From Auriscalpium vulgare (taxonomy: Eukaryota; Basidiomycota; Agaricomycetes; Russulales; Auriscalpiaceae): a DNA stretch of 64,000 bases. The first letter of the stretch is position 1, and each line of letters begins with the position of its first letter. Below are positions 30,342 through 40,377 of the stretch, piece after piece. Location of the stretch: positions 1,054,001-1,118,000 of the forward strand of contig JAHBBC010000013.1 in NCBI GenBank assembly GCA_019915015.1. Direction: 5' to 3'. Below the pieces are notes generated by a model. That model searched no databases, was not told the DNA's origin, and worked only from the letters and a program-made list of their open reading frames with translations. The position numbers and the translations under genes are program-made.

Positions 30342-31313
30342 ATGAGCAGCAACTGGACGAAGGCAAGTCGCCGACCACTCCGCATCTCCCAGACTAACAG
30401 CCCACCACCCAGTCCAACGAGATCCTGCGCACAGGCCACCTCGCCACCGCCTTCTCCCCCGACTTCGCCACCGCGCACCTCAGCGCGGCCCTCGGCGGGC
30501 ACCCACTCACGCTGTACGCCAACCCCTCCTCCGACCCTCCCAACTCGATCTTCGCGCATGACCCTGAGGACGCCGGCGCTCCCTTACTCCCCGTCGACAT
30601 CGCACACGACCAGCAGTTCGGCCTGCTCGTGCCCACGGGCATCTGGCACGCGCCGGCGAGCGCGCTCGCGTTTACGTGCCCCGAGCTCCCGGTGTGGTTT
30701 GTGCGCGCGCGCCCAAGGAGCAAGGTCCCGCTGCCGGAGGGAGTAAGGGTGGACGAGATCGTGGCGGGGCGCGGGCTGTGTCCGGTGGAGGGGGCGCTGA
30801 GGCGCGTGCGCATGAACGGGGCGTGTCCAGAGATATGCATCGCGGTACGTTGCGCTCACATTTTGCGTCCGGAGGATATCATGCTGATTCGCATTCTATG
30901 GGACCCAACTGCGTGCAGTTGCAGGGATATCACGACTACTGTGTCCCTGTGCAAGATATCGATTCGTCAGACACAATCACCGTGGACAGCCTCGTGCGCC
31001 AGATCGCCTTCGCAGTGTATGCGTTTGTCCATGTACGTCCTTCACCCTGCATGCTATGCTTACATCCGCTGTGCTCGCTGATACGTGTGATGCGCAGAGG
31101 CACGCAACGCGCCGGATCGATGCGCCTCCGACGCCGGGAGAGCTCGTTATCGGCGGGAACGAAAGCGTGCGCATCACGGACGTCACGATTACGGGCGCGG
31201 TGAACGTCGAGGAGGGGAAGTGGTACCCTGTTCTGCGCGTCGTGCATGGGCGCGGGGTACCTATTTGGTCGTTTCCGGAGTCTTTTTCGCTGTATAGGTG
31301 CCTGGATCTGTAA
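30342..31313 (+). CDS. Four-exon gene of unknown function (260 aa), first intron GC-AG
   Basis: Predicted exons 30,342-30,362, 30,413-30,844, 30,919-31,032 and 31,098-31,313 give 261 codons with the stop TAA and no internal stop. Introns of 50, 74 and 65 nt; the first has GCAAGT as donor (a consensus GC-AG intron), the others GTACGT. Each exon after the first is a multiple of three in phase 0. The protein has a central H-D-Q-Q-F-G-L-L-V-P-T segment, a Pro/Arg-rich middle and a late G-K-W-Y-P-V-L-R-V strand. I do not recognise the family. There is no signal peptide. The late W-Y-x-V-x-R-V strand recalls the end of the C-x-F module, but the similarity is too weak to claim. An alternative acceptor 6 nt further (30,924) would remove two residues. 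Confidence 0.72.
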
Positions 31314-31589
31314 TTTAGTTGGTATGTATTCATCGTCATGAAATGTAGGAGGATCTGTCCTCGCTGAGCTATCACAATCCTCAAGCAGTCCGCTGTCCTC
31401 GACCGGGGCATCGTTCCCTATCCCAAGTCGCACCTCATTTGTCCGATTGAACATCATGCCGCTCAGAACTCGTCTCTGCTGATGTGCTGCTTTTCAGACA
31501 CAACTCTGGAATGTATAAACACAATATCTATGTGCCACGAGCCCGTGGATTTTATACATCACTACTTAAACCTCATTTACAGTAAGGTG
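31314..31589. other. Short intergenic spacer between convergent genes
   Basis: Nothing specific seen. The F-box pseudogene ends at 31,590 on the opposite strand. Confidence 0.5.
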
Positions 31590-32374
31590 CTATGTACCTG
31601 CAAGATCAGTATCCGCCACGACAACGGAAGCCGCGCCCGCCGCGCTCCTCAGCTCTTCCATCCATTTGTCCGGTGCGACAGAAGCCTCGAGCACCACCTC
31701 CCGCAGCTGTGTGCCGCCCTCCGCCAGCGCTCTGACAGCCGCCACGATCTCGTCTTCCCCCTTGCGAATTTCAGGCAGACTGACCTCGAGATCGCGCAGA
31801 GTCCAGGACGACAGCACCGGCAGCACCTCAGAGCCGCAGAGCACGCCTTCCAGGAGCTGCGGGCACAGAGCCCGCGTGGATGCCGCATCCGTGGAGAGCC
31901 GCTCGATCTCCGTCGCGTACACGATGATGTGCTCCCAGCACTCAACCGGCCACGGTAGCAACGGTGCGTCAACAGTGAGCTGCTGCAGGGAAAGCGACCC
32001 GACGCGCTCCAGCAGCGTTGCGGCAAGGTCGCGGTCCAGCTCCCGGCACGTGCGGGCGGTGTCCCGGTCGTTGAAGCGCCAGTCAAAGGAGACCGTGATG
32101 TCGGGCTGGGAATCATTTAGTGGATGCCCTTGCGTGCGCCAGGCGGAGAACACGAGACGCCGATGGAAGGGAGAGGGCGGCGATGGACAGCGGATCGCGG
32201 CCGCGGCAGGGGCGAAAGGGAAATGTCTTCCAAGAGATGTACAAAGCCTGTTCCGATCGCTGGGGAAGTCAGAGGGGGAAGTTGCGTTGCACTGAAGAGC
32301 GATCCGAGCGGAATCGGGGACGTCGAGGTGCGCCATCATGAAATCGACCGACTTGTACGTGCTGCCGGAGGGAC

Positions 32375-33361
32375 TTCAGTTGGGCGGATACATCCGGGCG
32401 GGATATATCCCGCGACAGATAAATCTGTCGCGGTTTATAACCGCCCGCACAAACAGCAGGCTGGCACGCGGCACGCATATATCGGGTATCGCGCACGCTG
32501 CAAAGTTATCCGTGTTGTACGACACCACATGGATATCGGTGTGGGGTGCCGCCACACTTTTGATGTAAAATTTTGGTCACGCCGGGATCCGAACTAACAG
32601 TAACCCGAACTCAGGACAAGTACAAGTTACCACTACACTATTAGGCTTTTGCTCACAAAGCTGTGATAGAGCTTTGTTCTCCTCTACACTCCCTGCACCT
32701 TGGGTTATACATTTCACATCTTCCCTTACTTTTCCACTATGTCCCCCACCTGTCAGTATTAATGGCTGCTCATACTCGGATGTTGTATCATTTCTAGCGA
32801 GGGTTCATTACCAATTTCCCCTGCGAAATATGACATATAGCTGGCTCTGACTAAGCCGAGTCTCGACTTCGTCAAATTTGACCATGCTCGCGCCGCCCGC
32901 AATGAATTGTACTGCCCCGAGCCGCCTCGCACCGATTACGCCATGTATCATCGCCACCACTCACTATTTTCATTCATTGCATTGTCAGATTCGGCCTCAC
33001 TCACTGTCGCGCCAGGATGTATTATATGCATTGGAAAAGCCGTGCTAGCGTTAGCCCTGTGGCGTGATTCACTCTGTATGTCCTCTTGGTCAAGAGGTAT
33101 GCATGGCTGGTTGATGATTATTGTTGTTGCCGATGAGTCTATTGGTTCGAATCCCGTTAGTGAAATATTTTTGACATCAACAGCGATATCTGTGCGGACA
33201 CAGCGATATTTATGTGTGCATCGGCACGGATATCTGAGTGGGCTGTGTGTATAATACATGGCCACAGTTCATACTACATGTGTTTCCACTCGCGGTGATG
33301 CCCCGCAACAGATGTATCCGTCGCGGGATATATCCCGCCCAGTTATATCTGTGCAACTGAA
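32375..33361. mobile_element. Non-autonomous TIR element (987 bp) inside the F-box gene
   Basis: Ends TTCAGTTG...CAACTGAA, with imperfect terminal inverted repeats of about 58 bp (32,375-32,433 against 33,303-33,361). The shared core includes GGGCGGGATATATCCCGCGAC on one end and its complement on the other. No transposase-like ORF. No target duplication could be identified at these borders. The terminal CAG is like hAT elements but the superfamily is open. It contains a tRNA-like segment at 32,583-32,655. Confidence 0.75.
32583..32655 (-). repeat. tRNA-like (SINE head) segment within the TIR element
   Basis: On the minus strand TAGTGTAGTGGT (A-box-like) is followed about 44 nt later by TAGTTCGGATCCC (B-box-like). 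The same layout is at 10,855-10,945. The acceptor stem does not pair, so it is not called as a tRNA gene. Confidence 0.5.
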
Positions 33362-34325
33362 CATATTGGCTGCCGAGGGACAACTCCGTCAGCTGCGGCA
33401 GGTAGGCGATCGTTGAGGTGTTTGGTTCGTCGGGGGGTAGTGGCAGAACATTGAGAACTAAGACTTCCAGTGCTTTCATGCGTCCGATGGTGCGAACCAA
33501 TTCGTCCGCACCCGGCCCCATCCTCTTCATGAGGCGAGCATCGGAATCTTTGTAGATAATCTTCAGCGTCTGCAGACCAGAGAGATGACGCATCGAATGC
33601 ATTGAGGAATACAGCATAGGGTTCTCGATACACAAAGACAGGTGGCGCAGATTTCGTGGCGCCATGCTCTGGAATAGTACGAAAGAATTTGGCCGTCGCC
33701 ACTCTTCGCTCGTGTTCTTGTACTGTGTGCTGAGACTGACGGACTCGACGTTTTGCAGCTGCCTTCCTTGTACAGTTTCCAAGAAAAAATCTTCAAAGCC
33801 GTCATCCGGGGAGCTAAGATGCAGGGCCGTCGCGCGGTGGAGGTGGTCGAGGGCGACGCGTGTGCTCATGTGAGTGAAGTCTCTTCTGGCGTGGAAGGAA
33901 AGCGGGAGTTCCTTGGCGCGCTCAATGAAGATACGAGCCCATGCAGCCCCTAGGTCAAAATTGACACGCGCCCAAAGGCTCGCATCTGAGAGCGCGATCG
34001 CTCGCCATTGGTAGCAGACGTGTGTCACGGCCACCCAGTTTGACTCCCTGGCAGCTGCAGCGTTGTCCTCTTCATTTATTGCGTGGGAGACACCCTCGGC
34101 TAGAAGAGCAGAGTGCGAGATAATCTTGCCGATGATCTCAGGTGGTATGCGATGAAAAGGAGCAAGGGCACTAGGGGGAGCATGGTCGACGGGCTCGACG
34201 GGATCGGCAGGCAGTATTGAAGCTCCAAGCCCAAGAGAGGTGACGGTGACGGCTTGAGAGTGCGATACGACAGCGTCATCTGAGCTGGCAGCGATGTCGC
34301 CGTGCTGAGACCTGTGAGGCAGCAT

Positions 34326-35169
34326 CTGAGCACGACAAAATCGTGCGATGAGTTTGCGGGAACACGCACCGTACGCCGGCTTCACTATCTCCAGGATGGG
34401 GCGAAATCAATGCCATTTAATAAGACTGCTGAGGAATCCGGAGTAAGCAACAAGTGGAAGGAGTAACGCTGCGACAACGGAAAGGGGTGCAAGAAGAGGA
34501 TAGTGGTTACTGGTAGGAAGTGAACTCAGAGTTTCACTCGGAAGCTGATGCACGTGCGCCAGTTGCGGCTTGTCTCAGAACGCTCATCAGCTCTTCACCG
34601 CGCAACAACCGCGGCCCCAGGCTACAGTATTCCTCAGATGTTTACAAACACCCCACGCTATGCTCACTGCTCGAGTCCGCTCTCGCCCCACCCTCGCCCC
34701 ACCACTTTACTTTTGTTTCCTGCATCTGGCTGGCCGGCTACGATCAACCCAGCACTGTTTCGTGGATGCAAGCAGCCCGCCTTCGAGGTCAACGTCTTGG
34801 CCCATTTTGTTGGGAAAGGATCATGGAGGAAGGGATGGTAGTTGGCAGTGTTGACATAAACATCCGGTGCGTGGCGGCATCTACAGACTGCCAGCGCAAC
34901 TAGCAACGCTTCGCTATCCCAGCGTCCTATGGCTGTGGCCTCACACAACCTCTGTTGTCTACCCTTCGGACGCATACCCACTGGTGCGTAGCATTGCCTT
35001 CTGGCCCGATTCTGCGTCATGCCGTCGTCCAACTATTGTCTAATGCAAGCTACCATCATTCCTGTTTGCCACGTGTGGACGCCGGGGCCACCGCAGTAGG
35101 GTATATGGATCCCTCTTCACTGTCCTAATTACCTCCCCTGACAACCCGTCTCCCTCCTCTTGCACGCAA
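34326..35169. other. Intergenic: divergent promoters of the F-box gene and the gene at 35,170
   Basis: No gene recognised; the ORFs at 34,520-34,903 in two frames look like chance. GTATATGG at about 35,100 may serve as a TATA-like element for the gene at 35,170. Confidence 0.4.
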
Positions 35170-35970
35170 ATGGCGTCTGTACAAAACCCCATTACGTTCC
35201 TCCTCGAGGATTTCACACTAAATCAGCTTTTCGAGCTCTGGGTCAGCGACCCTGCACTCGAGTGCTACCCTCCTCTCTATGCCGCACTGGCCGATGACGA
35301 AGTTGGCGCGGACAACTCGGACTCACAATCCATCGACATACATCCCCCGCTCCCGCTCTCTTCTCTCTATGCCGCACTGGCTGATGACGAAGTTGGCGCG
35401 GACAACTCGGACTCACAATTTATCGGACTCACAATTTATCGACATACATTCCCCGCACCCGCTCTCTTCGGCATGGGTAGAGCCCCGGCTCGCTCGGCCC
35501 CCAGCCCCCGCTCCGCAGGCCAACACAACCATCTGCATCCCGCAGTGGTACCAGCTCCGCGAACGATTCCGCCAATTGACCGTGGACGGCTCATCGTGCA
35601 CGTTCTTTCCTCATTATTATCCCTACGCTTATCCATTCACTTTCCGTGCCGTGTCCGCCGACATCGCTGTGTACCGCATATACTGCCCACTCCTTGGCGG
35701 CAAGGACGCCGGCGACGGAACATGCCTCGGGAATGCCAGGTTGGAGCTGTGGGCTGGACCGGGCGGTGCACAGAGGAGGCACTACACAGACGAAGTCTCT
35801 GTGTATGGTGTCTTTGGGTTCCCCACTGGTGATGCTGAGATGCCATGGTATCATTGTGCAGCGTTCGTATGGGTTAGATATCAGATAAATGGACAATTAC
35901 GATTCCCACGAATCGTTGCTTATGTCATGTTCATACAGCGTTTTTTCGGACCATGCAACACACAAGTATA
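35170..35970 (+). pseudogene. C-x-F family member broken by a 16-bp slippage duplication
   Basis: The first frame (35,170 to about 35,425) encodes an acidic/Ser-rich N-terminus with a 30-residue tandem repeat (L-Y-A-A-L-A-D-D-E-V-G-A-D-N-S-D-S-Q twice). The coding then continues in the other frame, because CGGACTCACAATTTAT is present twice in a row (35,408-35,423 and 35,424-35,439) and 16 is not a multiple of three. The second frame encodes the module: S-S-C-T-F, P-F-T-F-R-A, and late V-S-V-Y-G-V-F-G-F-P. Without the duplication one copy would be open throughout. The end runs into the R1 repeat at about 35,896, so the stop at 35,970 lies in repeat DNA and the true end may have been lost. Confidence 0.6.
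35270..35449 (+). repeat. 90-bp tandem duplication in the coding region
   Basis: GCCGCACTGG(C)CGATGACGAAG-type units start at 35,281 and 35,371, period 90 bp, with few differences. Encodes two 30-residue acidic repeats. The second unit also holds the 16-bp duplication. Confidence 0.85.
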
Positions 35971-36506
35971 GCACTATATATAGTCATTTACTCCCACGAT
36001 GATTTTTAGTCATGATTGTTGCGCTTTGGCCTCCCTCCCTTTTGCTCGGAAACAATTCCACAGATCATTGTCTTTGTGGCATTTTTGAGACCATACAAGG
36101 TCCACAGAAGATGAAAAATAGAGATATTGCAAGGAATACTTACCGGTACAATTTGCAGACGGGGAAAGACAATGACATCATCCCGGGGTTTTAAATGTAA
36201 TTTAAAACCCGGAATGATGTCATTGTTCTCAATCCCAGGTGTCATGTAGCAACCGCTTGCAACTGCATATTCAGTGTCCTCCACTGGTGCTGCCTAACAC
36301 TGCGCAGCATTGCCCACCATCGCTCAGTACCCCCCAGGGTTGCTCAGTCATGTTGCAGTGGCACATAGTCTCCTATAGTACCACAGTATTATTATTTTAT
36401 GTACTTATAGATATATCTGATTATGTAAAAAAAATCCCAGTCCAACCCAGAATTGGGAGTGGAATCGTACCGCCGTGCTACGCACCGGCCCACTCCCAGC
36501 AAGTAT
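35896..36506 (+). repeat. R1 interspersed repeat, copy at 36 kb, with long hairpin
   Basis: About 610-bp repeat matching 46,380-46,932, from TTACGATTCCCACGAATCGT to a CACTCCCAGCAAGT end. A hairpin at 36,170-36,225 has arms of about 26 bp (CAATGACATCAT...ATGATGTCATTG) around an AT-rich loop. The right end TGGGAGTGG...CCCACTCCCA is itself an inverted repeat. No ORF. It could be a MITE or a SINE-like element. Confidence 0.75.
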
Positions 36507-36756
36507 TAATGATGATATTTTCTTCTCAATTGGTCATTCGAGGACCGCGCCAACTTGCGCGCTTCGTAGGTTCTCGACACGTCTCTTTTCCTTCACGACC
36601 TGGGGGTATCAGCACGCCAAGCTCCTACGATCCTCCAAGGTAGCTTTCATTCGGAGCGCAGGTGTAGTATCGGCTTTCGAGCAGGTAATGGTCGCTGCGG
36701 ATGTGGAGATATTACCGGCTGAAGCCACAACGTAGATAATTCAGATACAAATTGAA
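36507..36756. other. Spacer, no gene seen
   Basis: Short stretch between R1 and the minus-strand gene; nothing specific. Confidence 0.4.
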
Positions 36757-37428
36757 TCATATCGCACGAAGAGACAAGCTTTTGCCATCTTCTGCCACCG
36801 ACAAGTTGCTATACATAAGTGCCGTGCACTGCAATAACGAACCGCGCGGCCCAGGCAGCAAAACATAGCTCGGCATGCATACCATTCTCTCCCTTGCCAG
36901 TCCGAGCATCCGCATCAACATGCGCATCTCGTCATGCAGCGTGGAACGCCCGCAGCCGGGGTATATGCCAATCAAGACGCTCTCCCCGCCCCCCACGCGC
37001 ACGGCCTTGTATAAGACTCCCCTAGAGCTGTGCGGCACAACGGGAGGGCACACCTCCTCAAGGAAGATAAAGTGGAAGGTGGGCGGGTCCTCGGGGCAGC
37101 CGAATTGGCATGTGAACCGCGCGTGGCACAACGATTTGATGCATCCACGGAGGGCCGCGAAGGAGAGACGTGTGTAGTGTGAACCGGGTTCGATCTCGGG
37201 CGTGAGGTCGTCTTCATGATCCGGTTCTCGGTCGGGTGGTACGCTCGGCTTGGGATGGGCAGGAATAGCGGGACTGGTCTGCGTGGCCACGTCAAGGTGC
37301 GTATAATGGACGGGACGAGGAGGCGCGGCGTCTGCGCAGATCTCGGCGAAGCACAGACGCAGGGCGGCGAGCTCGGGGCTCGGCGAGCGGCGGTCGGGTC
37401 GGCAGAATGCTTGGCGCAGTTTATGCAT
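36757..37428 (-). CDS. C-x-F family protein (223 aa)
   Basis: The frame opens upstream with a GTG; the first ATG is at 37,428 (M-H-K-L-R-Q). An E-L-A-A-L-R-L-C-F-A-E-I-C-A-D segment near residues 15-35 is shared with the genes at 49,417 and 52,423 (L-A-S-M-x-R-x-F-A-x-I-C). After a Pro-rich linker the module shows F-T-C-Q-F-G-C, F-H-F-I-F-L and late S-Y-V-L-L-P. An AT-rich TTAAAAGG about 60 nt upstream could be the TATA element. Intact frame; function unknown. It belongs to the same subgroup as the gene at 49,417. Confidence 0.7.
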   Translation of the reverse strand: MHKLRQAFCRPDRRSPSPELAALRLCFAEICADAAPPRPVHYTHLDVATQTSPAIPAHPKPSVPPDREPDHEDDLTPEIEPGSHYTRLSFAALRGCIKSLCHARFTCQFGCPEDPPTFHFIFLEEVCPPVVPHSSRGVLYKAVRVGGGESVLIGIYPGCGRSTLHDEMRMLMRMLGLARERMVCMPSYVLLPGPRGSLLQCTALMYSNLSVAEDGKSLSLRAI

Positions 37429-38056
37429 TGCGTGAGGGTTCAAGGAAGGGATGGGGTGGCGCACGCGGTGACCGGTCAGACGACGCGCCTTTTAACAAGT
37501 GGAGAACAAGGATCGCCCTGGCATAGATGGGTTGAGCGCGATGGGACAGCACAATAAGGCTGTTACGCACGGCAACAAGAGCGCAGCGACGGCATAGCAG
37601 CAAGGTGTTGACAGAAGGTCGTCCAGGATTTAAATTCTCGATGAACGCGCCTTCGGATACGTGCTCAGTGTGCTCACCACGTGTTGCCGTTGTCACAGGC
37701 CTCGTTCTCCAGATTGTCATGATCTCACAGTATAGCGTCCCTCCCGGCACATTTGGCTGGTTATCTTGCACGCAACTTGGACGATAAAGTCCGACAGAGA
37801 TCGAGGACTCGGATGAGAGTGGCTGGTCGTCGATGTCGATCACTCGCGCTGGCGGTTATTTGGTGTTGTTTGGCTACCGAGCGCGCGCCGGTTGAGGCCG
37901 GCCTCGCCGGCTGCCAGCGCTCTCTCTCCTCTCGCTGCCGCTGCCCCCGACCCCACCACCAAGCTCCTGGGAGCACTCGACACCCAGCTTAAGAGGGATT
38001 CTACGATACTGCTGTCGGAGATACAGCACCGGCAAACAAATATGCAGCTCGATTCA
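37429..38056. other. Intergenic, no gene seen
   Basis: Upstream of the minus-strand family gene and downstream of the kinase pseudogene. ORFs on both strands here are short and low-complexity. Confidence 0.4.
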
Positions 38057-39685
38057 TTACATGTACTTCTCTTCGTCCATGTCGTCGAAGGGCCAGTGCG
38101 CCGCAATTTCAGCCCGCTCCTCTGCCGACGTGGCTGGCGTCATCAACATATCTTTCAGTTCCTCTATCAGTGTCTTGGCCACCTCGTAGCGCTCGGTTGG
38201 CACCCAGGTCTCTCGCCCGTAGCCGATCACACTCTGCCACACCTCCTCCATTTCGTTCACATCTTTCTGTGCTTTTACCAGCTCCATCGTCTCCCGTACG
38301 TCCTCAGCGTTGAAAACAACTGGAGACGGCGTGCCTCTCCCAGTCAGCGTCTTCCAATTTGCCGCTCCCACTATGAGCTCAGCCTTCAGGTCGAGAGTCT
38401 CGCCCTGCCACGGCTCACTGGCGTGGGCAAACAGGCGGCGGCAGAGCAGGCTCGTCGCGACCGTCATGGCCACATAGTGGAGAATGCTGTACTCTGCCGT
38501 TTTCTTGACGTAGTGGTAATGGACGAGGCGCCGGCGGTGGAGTTCCTTCGCTTGGCTTTTCTCGGCTTCATCCATGTCGTTCAAATTCTCCGGTAGCGAA
38601 GGCCGCGTCATGGTGAGGGGGATCGGGTCATCAAGGTTCTGGAAGTGCGAGGGGATACCGAGAAGGAGAAATAGGGGCAGGATCGAGGTGTGTTGCCAGT
38701 CGAGCAAGCCGAAATCTTGCCACTCCGAGCCAGGTGATTTCGAAACCATGATATCGCTCGGCTGGGGGTCGGAATGGCGGATGCGAAAATGACCGAGGGC
38801 CTGGTTCCTAGGGACTAGGGACTAGTGACGACGCAATGAGGAGAAAGCGGTGAAGGTTCTTGATGTCGTCCGACGGCGACTGCTCCCGGTACTGGTAAGC
38901 TTCCCTCATCACTCGCCGGAACGGCAGCAGCGGTTGACCGAACCGCTCCAGATAAGCTAGTTCCTTGTGGGCTCCTCCTTCGAGCGCTGCTTCGATCGTT
39001 TTGTTTATGATTCTTGGTTGGTTTAAGGAAGTAATAATCAAAAGGTAGAGAGCGGCCTACATGGTCCCCGGTCTACTTCAAGCTCTGATCTCTTTCCATG
39101 CCACAGAGACAGTCTTGTATCCGGACCGACGCAGAAACGTTCGTCCTCTAGCGGGATGCCTGGTCCCTAGACTATCTTCTCCAGGTCTTGTGCATAGTAC
39201 AGACTTCCGCCGGCGGGATAAGAAATCGACGTCATCTTCGACTCGAGTTGAGCAAGTTGGCGCGTGAGTGAGATGATATCATCTTCCCCTACTAGGTCAA
39301 CCCATACGTCGCTCAAATTAGTGCCTCGGACGAATTCCATGAAGATATATTCGGTTCCGGCTGCGTTGTCCGGCGTAGGCGAATATCCGTATACCCCGGG
39401 AATAGGAAGCCCAGAGGAACGAAGGTAGGCCATGGTAGCCGCTTCGCTAGCGACAGCGTAATACTTGGGGACCGTAGCCGGGTACGGGATACGCGCTACC
39501 ATGTCGAAACCGCCGCGCATGGTGATGAGAAAGGTCTGATTATATCTGCCCTCGGCGAGCTTCTTGAGGTCAACGATATCATCGGGAGTCCGATCAACCG
39601 ACTGCGCTGCAAGTCGACATGGCCCGTCGACGCTGAAAACACGTCTGCGCTCTGCGTGGCGAAGAGCTTCGTTGACGCTGAGCAT
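38057..39685 (-). pseudogene. AIM9-like aminoglycoside-phosphotransferase-family kinase, broken
   Basis: The N-lobe is in 39,685-39,171 (A-E-G-R-Y-N-Q-T-F-L-I, M-V-A-R-I-P-Y-P, Y-I-F-M-E-F-V-R-G). The next stretch (G-I-P-L-E-D-E-R-F-C) is in another frame, so a shift lies near 39,165. The middle (K-E-L-A-Y-L-E-R-F-G) is in 39,010-38,808. A tandem duplication of CCTAGTC near 38,812 shifts the frame again. The catalytic loop is then read as H-S-D-P-Q-P-S-D-I, where relatives have an Asn at the second D. The C-terminal part (38,749-38,057) is open and ends D-D-M-D-E-E-K-Y-M, typical of this agaricomycete family. Family members are predicted to phosphorylate small molecules or proteins; real substrates are unknown. 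An intron probably lies near 39,055. Confidence 0.82.
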
Positions 39686-40377
39686 GTCAGATTATGGAGA
39701 TATATACAGCCTGGATGAGACTTACATCCACCGCCCAGATGTGTAGTCAAAAAGGTCGTTTTGAGGATGTGCCACACTGGCAATCGAGATACTACGACGG
39801 CGGGCTGTTCTCTACAGGATCGATCAAGGCAATTACTTGTAGGAAAATGGATGGATAAAAGAGACGCACCGCGCGCTGCCAGTGGTGCAGATCACATTGG
39901 ATAGAGTCGTGGCGACTCGCGAGAAAAGTTTTTGTGTGACTACAGCAAACATCCAGTTGACGGTCGACAATTGGACAGGCTGACAGGAGTCCGCCCCTAT
40001 CCCGGACCTCTTCTGTTTCTCCACATACTCTGGCATGCACCGCGCGAGGCTCGTCTTCGACTTACTGGCCACTCATATCTCCACATCTCTGCGCAGTCCT
40101 CGCTCCTTCCTGCGTTCGTCCTGCTATTCCTTCCTGAGCCCCATCTCCAGGGCCCCGACCCGTCGGTCGCTACGTCGCGCGTTCATGTCTCCCGCACGCC
40201 TAACCAGCCCACCGAATAAAGAAGCAATGTCAAAGTCGTTTCAATACCTTCGGGAGCGCGCTTTAAATCACGCTTGAACTCAAATTATGATGTGGGTTAT
40301 TTATTATACATCTGCGAGTACATAGTTACAGTAGCGGCGCTCGCCTTGAATACCACAAAGATAACACTACGTTAGTT
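39686..40377. other. Intergenic, no gene recognised
   Basis: No gene called. The last 100 bp (from about 40,280) begin the duplicated block that is repeated at about 46,940. Confidence 0.4.

Larger units (their letters stand above)
31590..34325 (-). pseudogene. F-box protein gene split by a transposon
   Basis: 5' part 34,325-33,362 and 3' part 32,374-31,590 are in the same frame; leaving out the 987 bp between them joins them without a stop (about 582 residues). An ATG at 34,325 is the first true start; the frame upstream opens with GTG. The F-box is at about 50-100: F-H-R-I-P-P-E-I-I-G-K-I, then V-T-H-V-C-Y-Q-W-R-A-I-A and L-W-A-R-V. Leucine-rich stretches follow (L-S-L-C-I-E, L-T-E-L-S-L-G). 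The 3' part begins near M-A-H-L-D-V-P-D-S-A-R, a segment typical of the C-terminal half of agaricomycete F-box proteins. Such proteins are substrate receptors of SCF ubiquitin ligases through Skp1. With the insertion the gene would encode only a truncated receptor. Confidence 0.8.

Noticed and set aside
33060..33175. A-box TGGTCAAGAGG and B-box GGTTCGAATCC suggesting a tRNA gene (+)
   Set aside because: The acceptor, D and T stems do not form a consistent cloverleaf and the box spacing is about 20 nt too long without a clean intron.
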